Source: Rhabdothermincola sp037478855
GTDB lineage: Bacteria > Actinomycetota > Acidimicrobiia > Acidimicrobiales > Acidimicrobilacustridaceae
Assembly: GCA_037478855.1 (NCBI GenBank)
Contig: JBBFLY010000019.1
Location: 1-43,913 of the forward strand
Reading direction: 5' to 3'
DNA length: 43,913 nt
Shown here piece by piece: positions 15,829 to 24,418 of this stretch (its first letter is position 1; each line of letters starts with the position of its first letter). The notes below the pieces were generated by a model. It worked only from the letters and a program-made list of their open reading frames with translations, was not told the DNA's origin and did not search any database. The translations under genes were made by a program, and so were the position numbers.

Positions 15829-17133
15829 TCAGTCGTCCTCGGCGTGAGTCACGGGCTCCTCACCCATCCACTCACGCAGCGTGTTCTTGAGCTTCGTGTG
15901 CTGGATGAACAGGTCATGCTCGGGAGGAAGCGCACTCGAAGGCTGCGGCGACTTGAAGTAGTACGAAAGCCACTCCTGCACCCCCGACTGGCCGGCACGA
16001 GCCGCCAGATCGAGGAACAGCGCCAAGTCGAGCACCAGAGGGGCCGCCAGGATCGAATCCCGGCAGAGGAAGTCGATCTTGATCTGCATCGGGTAGCCCA
16101 TCCACCCGAAGATGTCGATGTTGTCCCAGCCCTCCTTGTTGTCACCTCGGGGCGGGTAGTAGTTGATCCGCACGACGTGGTCGATGGTGCCGTACAGCTC
16201 CGGGTAGACCTCGGGTTGGAGGATCGTGTCGAGCACACCCAGCTTCGACATCTCCTTGGTCTTGAAGTTCTCCGGATCGTCGAGCACCTCGCCGTCGCGG
16301 TTGCCCAGGATGTTCGTCGAGTACCAACCCCGCAGGCCGAGCATCCGCGCCTTCAACCCAGGCGCGATCAGCGTCTTCATGAGGGTCTGGCCGGTCTTGA
16401 AGTCCTTCCCGCAGATGGGCACCTGCCGATCGGCAGCCAGCTCGATCATGCAGGGCAGGTCGACCGAGAGGTTCGGAGCCCCGTTCGCGTAGGGAACACC
16501 CGAGGCGATCGCGGCGTACGCGTAGATCTGGCTCGGTGCGATGTTCTCGTCGTTGTCGCGCAGCCCTCGCTCGAACGCCTCGAGCGATGCGTGCACCTCC
16601 GAGGGCTCCTGATAGGCCTCCGTCGACCCGCACCACACCATGACGAGGCGGTCGCAGTCGTTGTCGGCACGGAACCGCTCGATGTCGTCGATGAGCGCCT
16701 GAGCGAGCTCCCACTTGGAGGTCTGTGCCTTGACCCGGTGCCCCTCGAGCTTCTTCACCCAGCGGCGGTCGAAGACCGCGTCCATCGCCACGATGCCCTC
16801 CAGCTGTGCTGACACCGGCGCGAGGTCCCGCTCCTCGAGCACGCCCGCGGTCCGGGCAGCTTCGAGGGCGTTGGGCGAGATCGGATCCCAACCCCCGAAG
16901 ACCAGATCGTCGAGCGACGCGAGGGGCACGAACTCGCGGATCAGCGGGTTCCGTCCCTCGCTGCGCTCGCCGAGCCGGATGTGCGCGAGCTGGGTGAGGG
17001 AGCCGACCGGCACGGCGAGCCCCTGGCGGGCCGCCAGCACCCCAGCGATGAAGGTGGACGCCACCGCGCCAAGGCCGGGGGTGAGGACGCCGAGCCGACC
17101 GGTTGCGGGAGCGATAGTGCGAGCTTCTGCCAT
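15829..17133 (-). CDS. ino1: Inositol-3-phosphate synthase
   Basis: The 434-residue protein has the MIPS signature: GRLGVLTPGLGAVASTFIAGV (NAD-binding glycine-rich loop), GGWDPISPNALEAA, DNDENIAPSQIYAYA, CGKDFKTGQTLMKT and the catalytic segment KIDFLCRDSILAAPLVLDL with active-site lysines. It converts glucose-6-phosphate to inositol-3-phosphate, which feeds phosphatidylinositol and, in many actinobacteria, mycothiol. Position DNK in GDNKEGWDNIDIFGW also fits the family. It starts at ATG. It precedes the broken P450 on the same strand by 69 bp and follows menB by 140 bp; neither is an obvious pathway partner. Confidence 0.95.
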   Translation of the reverse strand: MAEARTIAPATGRLGVLTPGLGAVASTFIAGVLAARQGLAVPVGSLTQLAHIRLGERSEGRNPLIREFVPLASLDDLVFGGWDPISPNALEAARTAGVLEERDLAPVSAQLEGIVAMDAVFDRRWVKKLEGHRVKAQTSKWELAQALIDDIERFRADNDCDRLVMVWCGSTEAYQEPSEVHASLEAFERGLRDNDENIAPSQIYAYAAIASGVPYANGAPNLSVDLPCMIELAADRQVPICGKDFKTGQTLMKTLIAPGLKARMLGLRGWYSTNILGNRDGEVLDDPENFKTKEMSKLGVLDTILQPEVYPELYGTIDHVVRINYYPPRGDNKEGWDNIDIFGWMGYPMQIKIDFLCRDSILAAPLVLDLALFLDLAARAGQSGVQEWLSYYFKSPQPSSALPPEHDLFIQHTKLKNTLREWMGEEPVTHAEDD

Positions 17134-17273
17134 GTCCAGAGCCTACGGGACCCGGCCGGACCCCCCGGCCTCGCGCTGCATCCCCGTCCTCGGCGCGACA
17201 GGAGCGCGCCGCCGGCTCGTGATCCGTCTCCAGCCAGGGCCCCGCGAGGCCATCGACAGGAGGCAGCGCGCTG

Positions 17274-18173
17274 CTAGAAGTACCAGGGGAACCGCGACCA
17301 GTCGGGGTCGCGCTTTTCGAGGAAGGCGTCACGACCTTCGATCGCCTCCTCGGTCATGTAGGCAAGGCGGGTGGCCTCGCCGGCGAAGACCTGCTGGCCG
17401 ATCAGGCCGTCGTCGATGAGGTTGAACGCGAACTTCAGCATGCGCTGCGCGGTCGGGCTCTTGCCGTTCACGATGCGACCCCACTCGAGCGCGACCCGCT
17501 CGAGATCAGCGTGGGGCACGACCTCGTTCACCATGCCCATGGCGTGCGCCTGCTCCGCGGTGTACTCGCGCCCCAGGAAGAAGATCTCCCGGGCGAACTT
17601 CTGCCCCACCTGGCGCGCCAGGTACGCGGAGCCGAAGCCGCCGTCGAAGCTGGCCACGTCGGCGTCGGTCTGCTTGAAGCGCGCGTGCTCACGGCTCGCC
17701 AGGGTGAGATCGCACACGACGTGCAGGCTGTGGCCACCACCCGCGGCCCAGCCCGGCACTACACAGATCACCACCTTCGGCATCATCCGGATCAGACGCT
17801 GGACCTCGAGGATGTGCAGCCGACCGGTGCGGCCGGGATCGATGGTGTCGGCAGTCTCACCGTCGGCGTAGCGGTAGCCATCACGGCCCCTGATGCGCTG
17901 GTCGCCACCCGAGCAGAACGCCCACACCCCGTCGCGGGGCGAGGGTCCGTTCCCGGTGAGCAAAACGCACCCCACGTCGCTCGTCATGCGAGCGTGATCG
18001 AGCGCGCGGTACAGCTCGTCGACGGTGCGAGGCCGGAAGGCGTTGCGGACCTCGGGTCGGTTGAACGCGATGCGCACCGTGCCGTGGTCAACCGCCCGGT
18101 GATAGGTGATGTCCGTGAAGTCGAAGCCCTCCACGGTCCGCCACGCGGCGGGATCGAACAGCTCAGAGACCAT
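17274..18173 (-). CDS. menB: 1,4-dihydroxy-2-naphthoyl-CoA synthase
   Basis: This 299-residue crotonase-fold enzyme shows VRIAFNRPEVRNAFRP, the oxyanion-hole FCSGGDQRIRG, VPGWAAGGGHSLHVVCDLTLAS and the MenB-specific SFDGGFGSAYLARQVGQKFAREIFFLGR, ending EKRDPDWSRFPWYF, which is typical of MenB. It closes the naphthalene ring of o-succinylbenzoyl-CoA in menaquinone synthesis. The ATG at 18173 matches the family N-terminus (FDFTDITYHR); the longer open frame is not coding. No other men gene is in the window. It is divergent from the thiolase-like gene across 85 bp. Confidence 0.95.
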   Translation of the reverse strand: MVSELFDPAAWRTVEGFDFTDITYHRAVDHGTVRIAFNRPEVRNAFRPRTVDELYRALDHARMTSDVGCVLLTGNGPSPRDGVWAFCSGGDQRIRGRDGYRYADGETADTIDPGRTGRLHILEVQRLIRMMPKVVICVVPGWAAGGGHSLHVVCDLTLASREHARFKQTDADVASFDGGFGSAYLARQVGQKFAREIFFLGREYTAEQAHAMGMVNEVVPHADLERVALEWGRIVNGKSPTAQRMLKFAFNLIDDGLIGQQVFAGEATRLAYMTEEAIEGRDAFLEKRDPDWSRFPWYF

Positions 18174-18258
18174 CGTGGTCAGCCTAGGGTGCGCCTCAGG
18201 TGGCGACGAACGAGCACCCACCACCCGATGAGGAGCGAGCTGAGAGGAGCCAGCTGAG

Positions 18259-19779
18259 ATGGGACTGGATCCCCGCACCCCGGTCCTGGTGGGTGCGGCC
18301 GCGGTGACCCAGCACGACGAAGACCCGTCCTCCGCCGCGGAGGCGATCGTGCTCATGGAGCAGGCGCTGCTCGGCGCGGTTGACGACGCAGGAGCCCGAT
18401 CGCTGCTCGGGCACATCGATCTCATCGCGGTGCCGAACGGGACCTGGAGCTATCCCGACCCCGGCCGCCTGCTCGCTGAGCGGGTCCGCGCACCGGCCCG
18501 GACGATCCTCGCGGAGATCGGGGTGCTCCAGCAGACGCTGCTCACCCGCGCGGCCTGCGACATCGCGGCCGGACGCGCGGAGGTGGTCGCCGTGTGCGGC
18601 GGCGAAGCCAAGCATCGGGCGCTACGGGCCGCGATCGCAGGCGCCGACGCACCTGAGACCACCCAGCCCGCCGGCACCACCCCGGACGAGCTGCTCCTGC
18701 CCCACGGTGACCTGCTCACCCCGACCGAGATCGAGCGCGACCTCGCGGTGCCGGCACACCAGTACGCCCTCGTCGAGGCTGCGCTGCGGGCCAGCGCGCG
18801 CCGCCAGCCCGCCGACCACCGGGCGCTGCTCGGTGACCTCTGGACGCGCTTCGCCTCGGTGGCGGTCGACAATCCTCACGCCTGGGACCGAGGAGGTGCC
18901 ACCGCCGCGGAGATCATCACCCCCACGCCGACCAACCGCATGGTCGCCACCCCCTACACGAAGCGCCTCTGCTCCCAGTGGAACGTCGACCAGGCTGCAG
19001 CCCTCGTGCTGTGCTCGGCCGAGGTCGCGCAGCGCCTCGGCATCTCGCGGGACCGGTGGGTGTTCCCGCTGGCGGCCGCTGAGTCCAACCTCGTGGTGCC
19101 CCTGCCGTGCAGGCGCTCGATCGACCGCTGGCCTGCCTTCGCCGCCTGCGCCCGAGCCGTCTTCGAGGCCTCCGGCGTCGACCTCGACGAAGTCGCATAC
19201 CTCGATCTGTACAGCTGCTTCCCGGCGGCGGTGCAGGTGCAGGCCGCGGAGCTCGGGCTGGACCTGGACGATCGCCGGGGACTGACGGTGACCGGAGGGA
19301 TGACGTTCGCGGGAGGCCCGCTCAACAACTACGTCCTCCAGGCGATGACCGCCATGGTCGAGCGGCTGCGCGCCGACGCAGGTTCCCGGGGCGCGGTCAG
19401 CTCGGTGAGCGGGATGCTCACCAAGCCAGCGCTCGCACTGTGGTCGACCGAGCCACCAGCCCGAGGGTTCGCCGCCTCTGACGTGACCGGGGAGGCGACC
19501 TCGACGACTGCGGTCGTGCCGCTCGATCCCGACCTCACCGGTGATGCGGTGATCGTCGCCGCCACCGTCGTGTACGCGGGGAGCGAGCCCACCCGCGCCG
19601 TGGCCGTGGTCGAGTCGGCCGGCAGGCGATCGATCGCACGCTCCGATGACCATGCGATCGCCGTCGAGCTCACAGAGCGGGAGTGCGTGGGAGCGCGGGT
19701 CCGCCTCGGCGCACCCGGCGTGCTCAGCGAGCTCGACACCGGCGCCGATCGCGATGCCGGCTCAGGGCCTCCGACGTAG
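18259..19779 (+). CDS. Thiolase-like protein (TLP/SCP2-like), catalytic Cys absent
   Basis: The 506-residue product begins TPVLVGAAAVTQ as in acetyl-CoA acetyltransferase-like proteins, includes ITPTPTNRMVATPYTKRLCSQWNVDQAAALVLCS, DEVAYLDLYSCFPAAVQ and TVTGGMTFAGGPLNNYVLQA. The family seems to be the mycobacterial thiolase-like protein type, with a C-terminal OB-like extension of about 100 residues. At the position where thiolases have the nucleophilic Cys, the sequence reads IGVLQQTLLTRAACDI, so no Cys nucleophile is seen. Condensing or thiolytic activity is therefore doubtful. Two tandem SD-like repeats (18230-18257) precede the ATG. A CoA transferase follows by 49 bp on the same strand. 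Confidence 0.82.
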   Translation: MGLDPRTPVLVGAAAVTQHDEDPSSAAEAIVLMEQALLGAVDDAGARSLLGHIDLIAVPNGTWSYPDPGRLLAERVRAPARTILAEIGVLQQTLLTRAACDIAAGRAEVVAVCGGEAKHRALRAAIAGADAPETTQPAGTTPDELLLPHGDLLTPTEIERDLAVPAHQYALVEAALRASARRQPADHRALLGDLWTRFASVAVDNPHAWDRGGATAAEIITPTPTNRMVATPYTKRLCSQWNVDQAAALVLCSAEVAQRLGISRDRWVFPLAAAESNLVVPLPCRRSIDRWPAFAACARAVFEASGVDLDEVAYLDLYSCFPAAVQVQAAELGLDLDDRRGLTVTGGMTFAGGPLNNYVLQAMTAMVERLRADAGSRGAVSSVSGMLTKPALALWSTEPPARGFAASDVTGEATSTTAVVPLDPDLTGDAVIVAATVVYAGSEPTRAVAVVESAGRRSIARSDDHAIAVELTERECVGARVRLGAPGVLSELDTGADRDAGSGPPT

Positions 19780-19828
19780 GCTTCGCCGCAGGTCGTCGCA
19801 GCAAGCACACGACCGGGGGGACGTTGAG

Positions 19829-21040
19829 ATGACGCGTGTGCTCGAAGGCATCCGGGTGATCGAGGTCGACAACTGGGGCTTCGCTCCGTCAGCCGGCACC
19901 GTGCTCACCGACTGGGGTGCCGACGTCGTGAAGGTGGAGGATCCGCGCCGGGGTGATCCGCTGCGGAGCATCTTCGGCACCGTGAGCTTCGCCGCGGGTG
20001 CCATGGTCAACTTCCTCCATGAGCAGTGGAATCGCAACAAGCGATCGGTGGGCATCGACCTCGGAACCGACGAGGGTCGAGAGCTGCTCGACGAGCTGGT
20101 GCGCACCAGCGACGTCTTCCTCACCAACTACCTGCCACCCCTGCGACGCAGGTTCCGGATCGAACCCACCGATCTGCGGGCCGTGAACCCGCGCCTGGTC
20201 TACGCGCTGGCGACCGGGCAGGGCAGCAAGGGTCCCGACGCCGAGCGCCCGAGCTACGACTACGTCTCGGCGTGGGCCCGCGCCGGGGTCGGGGACCGGC
20301 TCACACCCGAGGGTGGGCCGCTCGTCGGCCAGCGAGCGGGGTTCGTGGACACGACCGCAGGGCACTTCCTCGCCGGGGCCATCGCCGCCGCGCTGGTCCG
20401 CACCCAGCGCACCGGCCAAGGGGTCGACGTTGAGGTCTCCCTGCTCGCATCGGGCGCATGGATGATCGGCCCGGACATCGCCAACTACCTCACCAACGGC
20501 TTCGAGCTGCCGCGCAACGGCCCCGACGGGCGCGGTGCCGGGCCCCTCATGACCTGGTACGAGTGCAGCGACGGCAAGCGGCTGGTGTTCACGATGATGA
20601 ACCCCGAGGCGTACTGGCCCGCGGTCTGTCGCGCGCTCGAGGTCGACATCCTCGGCGATGAGCGGTTCGACACACCAGAGAAGCGCACGGCCGCCAACGA
20701 CGAGCTGCACGAGCTGATCGGTTCGATCATCGCGAGCAGGCCACGGGCGGCGTGGGCGGCGCGCTTCAACGCCGCCGACCTCGTGTGGGCGCCGGTGCAG
20801 TCGCCGTCGGAGTACGTCGAGGACGTGCAGGTTCAGGCGAACGGCTACCTGGTCGAGGTCGAGCACCCCGAGCGCGGCACCACCCGACTGGTGGCCAGCC
20901 CGGCGCAGTTCGACGGTGAACCGGTCGACGGACGTCGAGCAGCCCCTGCGACCGGGGAGCACACCGACGAGGTGCTCACCGAGCTGGGGCTCGACGCCAC
21001 CCGACTCGACGAGCTGCGCACCCGCGGGGTCATCGCCTGA
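19829..21040 (+). CDS. CaiB/BaiF family CoA transferase
   Basis: The 403-residue protein matches the class III CoA transferase pattern: MTRVLEGIRVIEVDNWGFAPSAGTVLTDWGADVVKVEDP at the start, NRNKRSVGIDL, the loop FVDTTAGHFLAGAIAAAL containing the Asp that forms the aspartyl-CoA anhydride, and TGQGVDVEVSLL. It moves CoA between a carboxylic acid and an acyl-CoA donor in the cytoplasm. The ATG is preceded by a G-rich ribosome binding site, and a longer open frame upstream overlaps the thiolase-like gene. Together with the preceding gene it suggests activation of an acid substrate, which is not identified. Confidence 0.9.
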   Translation: MTRVLEGIRVIEVDNWGFAPSAGTVLTDWGADVVKVEDPRRGDPLRSIFGTVSFAAGAMVNFLHEQWNRNKRSVGIDLGTDEGRELLDELVRTSDVFLTNYLPPLRRRFRIEPTDLRAVNPRLVYALATGQGSKGPDAERPSYDYVSAWARAGVGDRLTPEGGPLVGQRAGFVDTTAGHFLAGAIAAALVRTQRTGQGVDVEVSLLASGAWMIGPDIANYLTNGFELPRNGPDGRGAGPLMTWYECSDGKRLVFTMMNPEAYWPAVCRALEVDILGDERFDTPEKRTAANDELHELIGSIIASRPRAAWAARFNAADLVWAPVQSPSEYVEDVQVQANGYLVEVEHPERGTTRLVASPAQFDGEPVDGRRAAPATGEHTDEVLTELGLDATRLDELRTRGVIA

Positions 21041-21153
21041 CGCCGCTCCGGCAGCTCGTCAAAGGGGCTCGAGAGCGGCGGGCGGGTCGGGGCGCGCGGC
21101 CCGCCAACCACGAGGGGGACGATGCCCTCTGCAGGCCCAGCCGTGGCCGGACG

Positions 21154-21186
21154 CGGAGCATCGACCCACACGGGGTCGATGCTCCG
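21154..21186. terminator. 14-bp stem hairpin between convergent genes
   Basis: CGGAGCATCGACCC (21154-21167) and GGGTCGATGCTCCG (21173-21186) pair perfectly around a 5-base loop. It lies 113 bp after the CoA transferase stop and 32 bp beyond the stop of the minus-strand secreted protein, so it can stop transcription from both directions. There is no T-tract. Confidence 0.7.
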
Positions 21187-21218
21187 GGTCGAGGGTCAGG
21201 ATGGACGGTGAGGCAGGA

Positions 21219-21878
21219 TCAGCGGCCGCCACCGAACCAGTGACGGAGACCACCGGGGCCATGGTGCCCGAAGCCGCCGCGACCGGGACCGAACGGCGGC
21301 TCCTCGCCGTTGCGGATCGCCTCGAGCAGTCGATCCGCCTGCTCCTGGGTGAGGTCACCGTTCGCCACCCTCTCGGCGATGCGCGCCTCGGCGACCGCGA
21401 CGCGGGCGGCCTTCAGGTCGTCGACCGAGATCCCGAGCTGCTCAGCCAGCTTCTGGTCGAACAGCTGCTTGCGCTGCTCGAGCTGCTGGCGGATGGCGTC
21501 GCGCTCCTCCTGGGTGTCCGGCCGGCTCTCGGGCCACGGCATCTCACCCAGCTCGGCGACGACAGCATCATGAGCGGCCTCGCGGGCCGCCCGGAGGTCG
21601 TCGACCGAGATGCCGAGCTGCTGGGCCATCGCCTGATCGAACTCCTCTCGGCGCTCGCCCCGATGACGGTGCTCGCAGTGCTCGCCCTGATCGTCGGGCG
21701 CAGACGCGTCAGGCACGGGGGCGTCGGGTGCAGGGGCCTCCGTGGTGGGGACCTCGGTGGAGGGCGCCTCCGTGGTGGGTCCGCCCGATCCGTCCTGGGC
21801 GAACGCGACCGCCCCGGTCACCACGGCGCCGCCGATGAGTGCACTGCTGATCAGCAGGCTCCGAACCGTGCTGTTCAT
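21219..21878 (-). CDS. Secreted helical protein with duplicated LGISVDDL motif
   Basis: The 219-residue protein starts at an ATG with a strong AAGGAGG site. Residues 1-27 form a Sec signal peptide (hydrophobic core LLISSALIGGAVVTGAVA, cleavage after AFA). A Pro/Thr/Ala/Asp-rich linker (about 32-62) and a small His-rich patch (GEHCEHRHRG) follow. A helical segment then occurs twice at 60-residue spacing: FDQAMAQQLGISVDDLRAAR (80-99) and FDQKLAEQLGISVDDLKAAR (140-159). LTQEQADRLLEAI and a Gly/His tail end the protein. It is divergent from a two-component system, like CpxP/Spy-type accessory proteins in enterics, though no homology is claimed. Metal binding or chaperone function is conjecture. 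Confidence 0.8.
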   Translation of the reverse strand: MNSTVRSLLISSALIGGAVVTGAVAFAQDGSGGPTTEAPSTEVPTTEAPAPDAPVPDASAPDDQGEHCEHRHRGERREEFDQAMAQQLGISVDDLRAAREAAHDAVVAELGEMPWPESRPDTQEERDAIRQQLEQRKQLFDQKLAEQLGISVDDLKAARVAVAEARIAERVANGDLTQEQADRLLEAIRNGEEPPFGPGRGGFGHHGPGGLRHWFGGGR

Positions 21879-21950
21879 GGATGGCCTCCTTGTTCCAGGC
21901 GTGACTCTCACGCGCTGGAGCCCATGGTGAGCAACCCACCTCAGATCTCG

Positions 21951-21983
21951 CTGAGTGTCAACTAAGAAGATCCTGAGAATCGG
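21951..21983. promoter_or_regulatory. Three 11-bp-phased direct repeats, OmpR/MprA-type operator
   Basis: CTGAG, CTAAG and CTGAG begin at 21951, 21962 and 21973, exactly 11 bp apart; read on the other strand they are CTCAG, CTTAG and CTCAG. Tandem repeats at 10-11 bp spacing are how OmpR-family regulators bind, and CTCAG-type half-sites recall the published MprA box of mycobacteria. The element lies between the secreted-protein gene and the response regulator gene. A perfect minus-strand TTGACA (21956-21961) overlaps it, and a TAAATA (22002-22007) precedes the regulator ATG by about 13 bp. Confidence 0.65.
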
Positions 21984-22020
21984 GGGCACGGCGGGGACCG
22001 TTAAATACAGTCACGCGGGC

Positions 22021-22701
22021 ATGACCCGGATCCTCGTGGTGGAAGACGATCCGCACCTCCGTCAGGCGCTTCGCCGCGCACTCGCACTCGAGGGATATGA
22101 GGTCGACGAGGCCTCGGACGGGCTGTCCGGTCTCGAACGCATCGAAGCCAGCGAATGGGACGCGGTCGTGCTCGACATGATGATGCCGAACATGAGCGGC
22201 CTCGACGTCTGCCGCCGACTTCGTGAGCGGGGGAACCGCACGCCGATCCTGATGCTCACCGCGCGGCACGAGACCGCCGATCGGGTGGCCGGGCTCGACG
22301 CGGGTGCCGACGACTACCTGGTGAAGCCGTTCGCGCTCGACGAGCTCTTCGCGAGGCTCCGTGCGCTGATCCGGCGCGCTGCAGCCCCGGCCGACGGCGC
22401 GATCGTGGTGGGAGACCTGCGCATCGACCGTCGGGCCCGCCGGGTGCACCGAGGCGAGCACGAGCTGAGCCTCACCAAGACCGAGTTCGAGCTGCTCACC
22501 CTGCTCGCCGAGCATGCCGGCCAGGTCCTGACCCGCGACGTCATCTTCGAGCGGGTCTGGGGCTACTCGTTCGAGACCAGCTCCAACTCGCTCGACGTCT
22601 ACATCGGGTACCTGCGGCGCAAGACCGAACAGCACGGGGAGCCCCGCCTGATCCACACCGTTCGCGGGGTCGGCTACGTGCTGCGACCGGAGGACACGTG
22701 A
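22021..22701 (+). CDS. OmpR-family response regulator (MprA-like)
   Basis: The 226-residue protein has a receiver domain with acidic residues E8, D9 and D10, phosphoacceptor D52 (AVVLDMMMPNMSG), the conserved Thr in LMLTAR, and Lys in YLVKPF. A winged-helix DNA-binding domain follows (LSLTKTEFELLTLLAEHAGQVLTRDVIFERVWG and SNSLDVYIGYLRRKTE). Upstream, a TAAATA element close to the ATG leaves no room for a ribosome site, so the transcript may be nearly leaderless. The stop overlaps the kinase start by 4 bp. The operator just upstream suggests autoregulation and control of the divergent secreted protein. Confidence 0.92.
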   Translation: MTRILVVEDDPHLRQALRRALALEGYEVDEASDGLSGLERIEASEWDAVVLDMMMPNMSGLDVCRRLRERGNRTPILMLTARHETADRVAGLDAGADDYLVKPFALDELFARLRALIRRAAAPADGAIVVGDLRIDRRARRVHRGEHELSLTKTEFELLTLLAEHAGQVLTRDVIFERVWGYSFETSSNSLDVYIGYLRRKTEQHGEPRLIHTVRGVGYVLRPEDT

Positions 22702-24038
22702 CCTTCCGCCGGCGCATCGCGCTGCTCGCGGGCCTGTCGTTCGTGGCCGCGGTGATCGCCTGCTCCGTCGCGGGCTTCGTCACGGTGCGACGACAGATGA
22801 TCGCCCAGATCGACAACGACCTGCTCCGACGAGCGACGAACGATCCGCTCGCCATGCCCGAGCTCACGGAGATCGGTGAGGCCCGCCGGCCCGGCCTGCT
22901 GCTCCGACCCCGCCGGCGAGCCGCGCTGCCCACCGATGTGCTGTTCCAGGTGGTGCGCGCCGGCGGCGCGATCGCGACACCACCCGCACAGGCCGAGGAG
23001 CTCCCCGTCGACGCCGCCGACGAAGCCCTCGCCGCACAGCCCCCCGGGGCCACCCGGCTCCGCACCGTCTCCATCGACGGTGAGCGCTACCGGATGGTGA
23101 CCGCCTCCACCGGACGACAGCTGGCTGTGCAGATCGCACGTCCGCTCAAGGAGGTCGAGGCCACGCTGGCTCGCTTCGCGCTCTCGCTGGTGGTCGTCTC
23201 GATCGCCGGTGCGGTGCTCGCCGCCGCAGTGGGCTGGTGGGTGGCTCGCCGGTCCGCCGCTCCCGTCGAGGAGCTCACCCGCGCCGCCGAGCACGTCGCC
23301 GACACCCTCGAGTTCGACATCCCCACGGCCGCCACGCACGACGACGAGATCGGTCGGTTGACCCGGAGCATCTCGCGGATGCTGGCCGCCCTGAAGCTCT
23401 CCCGTGAGCAGCAGCAGCGCCTGGTGATCGATGCCAGCCACGAGCTGCGGACCCCGCTCACCAGCGTGCGCACCAACGTGGAGCTCCTCGCCCGCAGCGA
23501 CCTCGACGAGGCCAGCAGGTCGGAGATCGTCGCTGACCTGCGAGCCGAGGTCGACGAGCTCGCCCAGCTGACCGCCGAGCTGGTCCAGCTCGCAACGGAC
23601 ACCCACTCGGAAGAGCCGACCGCGGAGGTGGACATGCGTGCCCTCGCCGAGCGGGTGGCCGATCGGGCCCGCAAGCGGACGGGGCAGGTCCTGACCGTGA
23701 GCGGACCGGGCTGGCTGGCCCGGGGTCGGCCGAACATGCTGGAACGGGCGGTGCAGAACCTGGTCGACAACGCGTGTAAGTGGAACCCGGCCGGAGAGCC
23801 GATCGAGATCACCGTGGAACCGGGTCGCCTGTCGGTGCGCGACCATGGGCCCGGCGTCCCCCCAGCCGAGCGCGAGCTGATCTTCGATCGCTTCTACCGC
23901 ACGGAGGCTACCCGGGCTCTCCCAGGCTCCGGCCTGGGTCTGGCCATCGTGCGGCAGGCTGTCGAGGCCCACCACGGCTCGGTGACCGTCGAGGACGCCG
24001 TGCCAGGTCCCGGCGCGGTGTTCACCATCCGCTTCTGA
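22698..24038 (+). CDS. Sensor histidine kinase (MprB-like)
   Basis: This 446-residue membrane kinase has an N-terminal transmembrane helix (about 7-27), an extracytoplasmic region of about 125 residues, a second helix (about 158-180), a HAMP segment, then the HisKA motif DASHELRTPLTSVRTNVELL with phosphorylated H248, and the HATPase motifs NLVDNACKWNP, VRDHGPGVPP, FDRFYR and GSGLGLAIV. It starts at GTG overlapping the regulator stop (GTGA). The sensory region contains Pro/Ala-rich and Asp-rich stretches but no named fold. It most likely phosphorylates the adjacent regulator. Confidence 0.92.
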   Translation: MTFRRRIALLAGLSFVAAVIACSVAGFVTVRRQMIAQIDNDLLRRATNDPLAMPELTEIGEARRPGLLLRPRRRAALPTDVLFQVVRAGGAIATPPAQAEELPVDAADEALAAQPPGATRLRTVSIDGERYRMVTASTGRQLAVQIARPLKEVEATLARFALSLVVVSIAGAVLAAAVGWWVARRSAAPVEELTRAAEHVADTLEFDIPTAATHDDEIGRLTRSISRMLAALKLSREQQQRLVIDASHELRTPLTSVRTNVELLARSDLDEASRSEIVADLRAEVDELAQLTAELVQLATDTHSEEPTAEVDMRALAERVADRARKRTGQVLTVSGPGWLARGRPNMLERAVQNLVDNACKWNPAGEPIEITVEPGRLSVRDHGPGVPPAERELIFDRFYRTEATRALPGSGLGLAIVRQAVEAHHGSVTVEDAVPGPGAVFTIRF

Positions 24039-24418
24039 GGGCGACCAGACCCTGCACCAGCCGGAACCCCCCGCAGCGGGCACCCCACGGTGGGCACCGC
24101 CACGCCAACGTGAACGGGAGAGCCGGGGCGCCGACCGGCAGAAGGGGAAGGGAACGGCCGGCGCCCCGACAGATCCTGTGCGTCTCCGCTGGATCTGGGC
24201 TCCATTCGACGTGACCGCCGGAGCCGGGCCGTAGGGCTGAAGGTCCCACGATCGGCGTGCCAACGGCACCTCCCGGCCCGGCAGCGATCCCCCGCTCCCG
24301 GCACCCTGCCTGCCCGGTTGATCGCGAAGGCCACCGGGACGCCGATCGTCGGCCACCACCGCTGTCCACACACCCCTCGGCTAGCCTCCGAGATCTGCCG
24401 GAACCAGCGGGGGGAGCG
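24039..24418. other. Intergenic region with a GC hairpin
   Basis: The 380 bp between the kinase and the PI-PLC-like gene contain no convincing coding frame on either strand. The one clear structure is an inverted repeat, CGGGGCGCCG (24124-24133) with CGGCGCCCCG (24159-24168), a 25-base loop and no T-tract, which may end the two-component transcript. The promoter of the next gene must lie in the rest, but no consensus box stands out. Confidence 0.5.

Noticed and set aside
18259..19779. Ordinary acetyl-CoA acetyltransferase
   Set aside because: No Cys is present at the nucleophile position.
22674..24371. A 565-codon minus-strand open frame across the kinase
   Set aside because: It is antisense to an intact histidine kinase and reads as low-complexity Gly/Arg/His.
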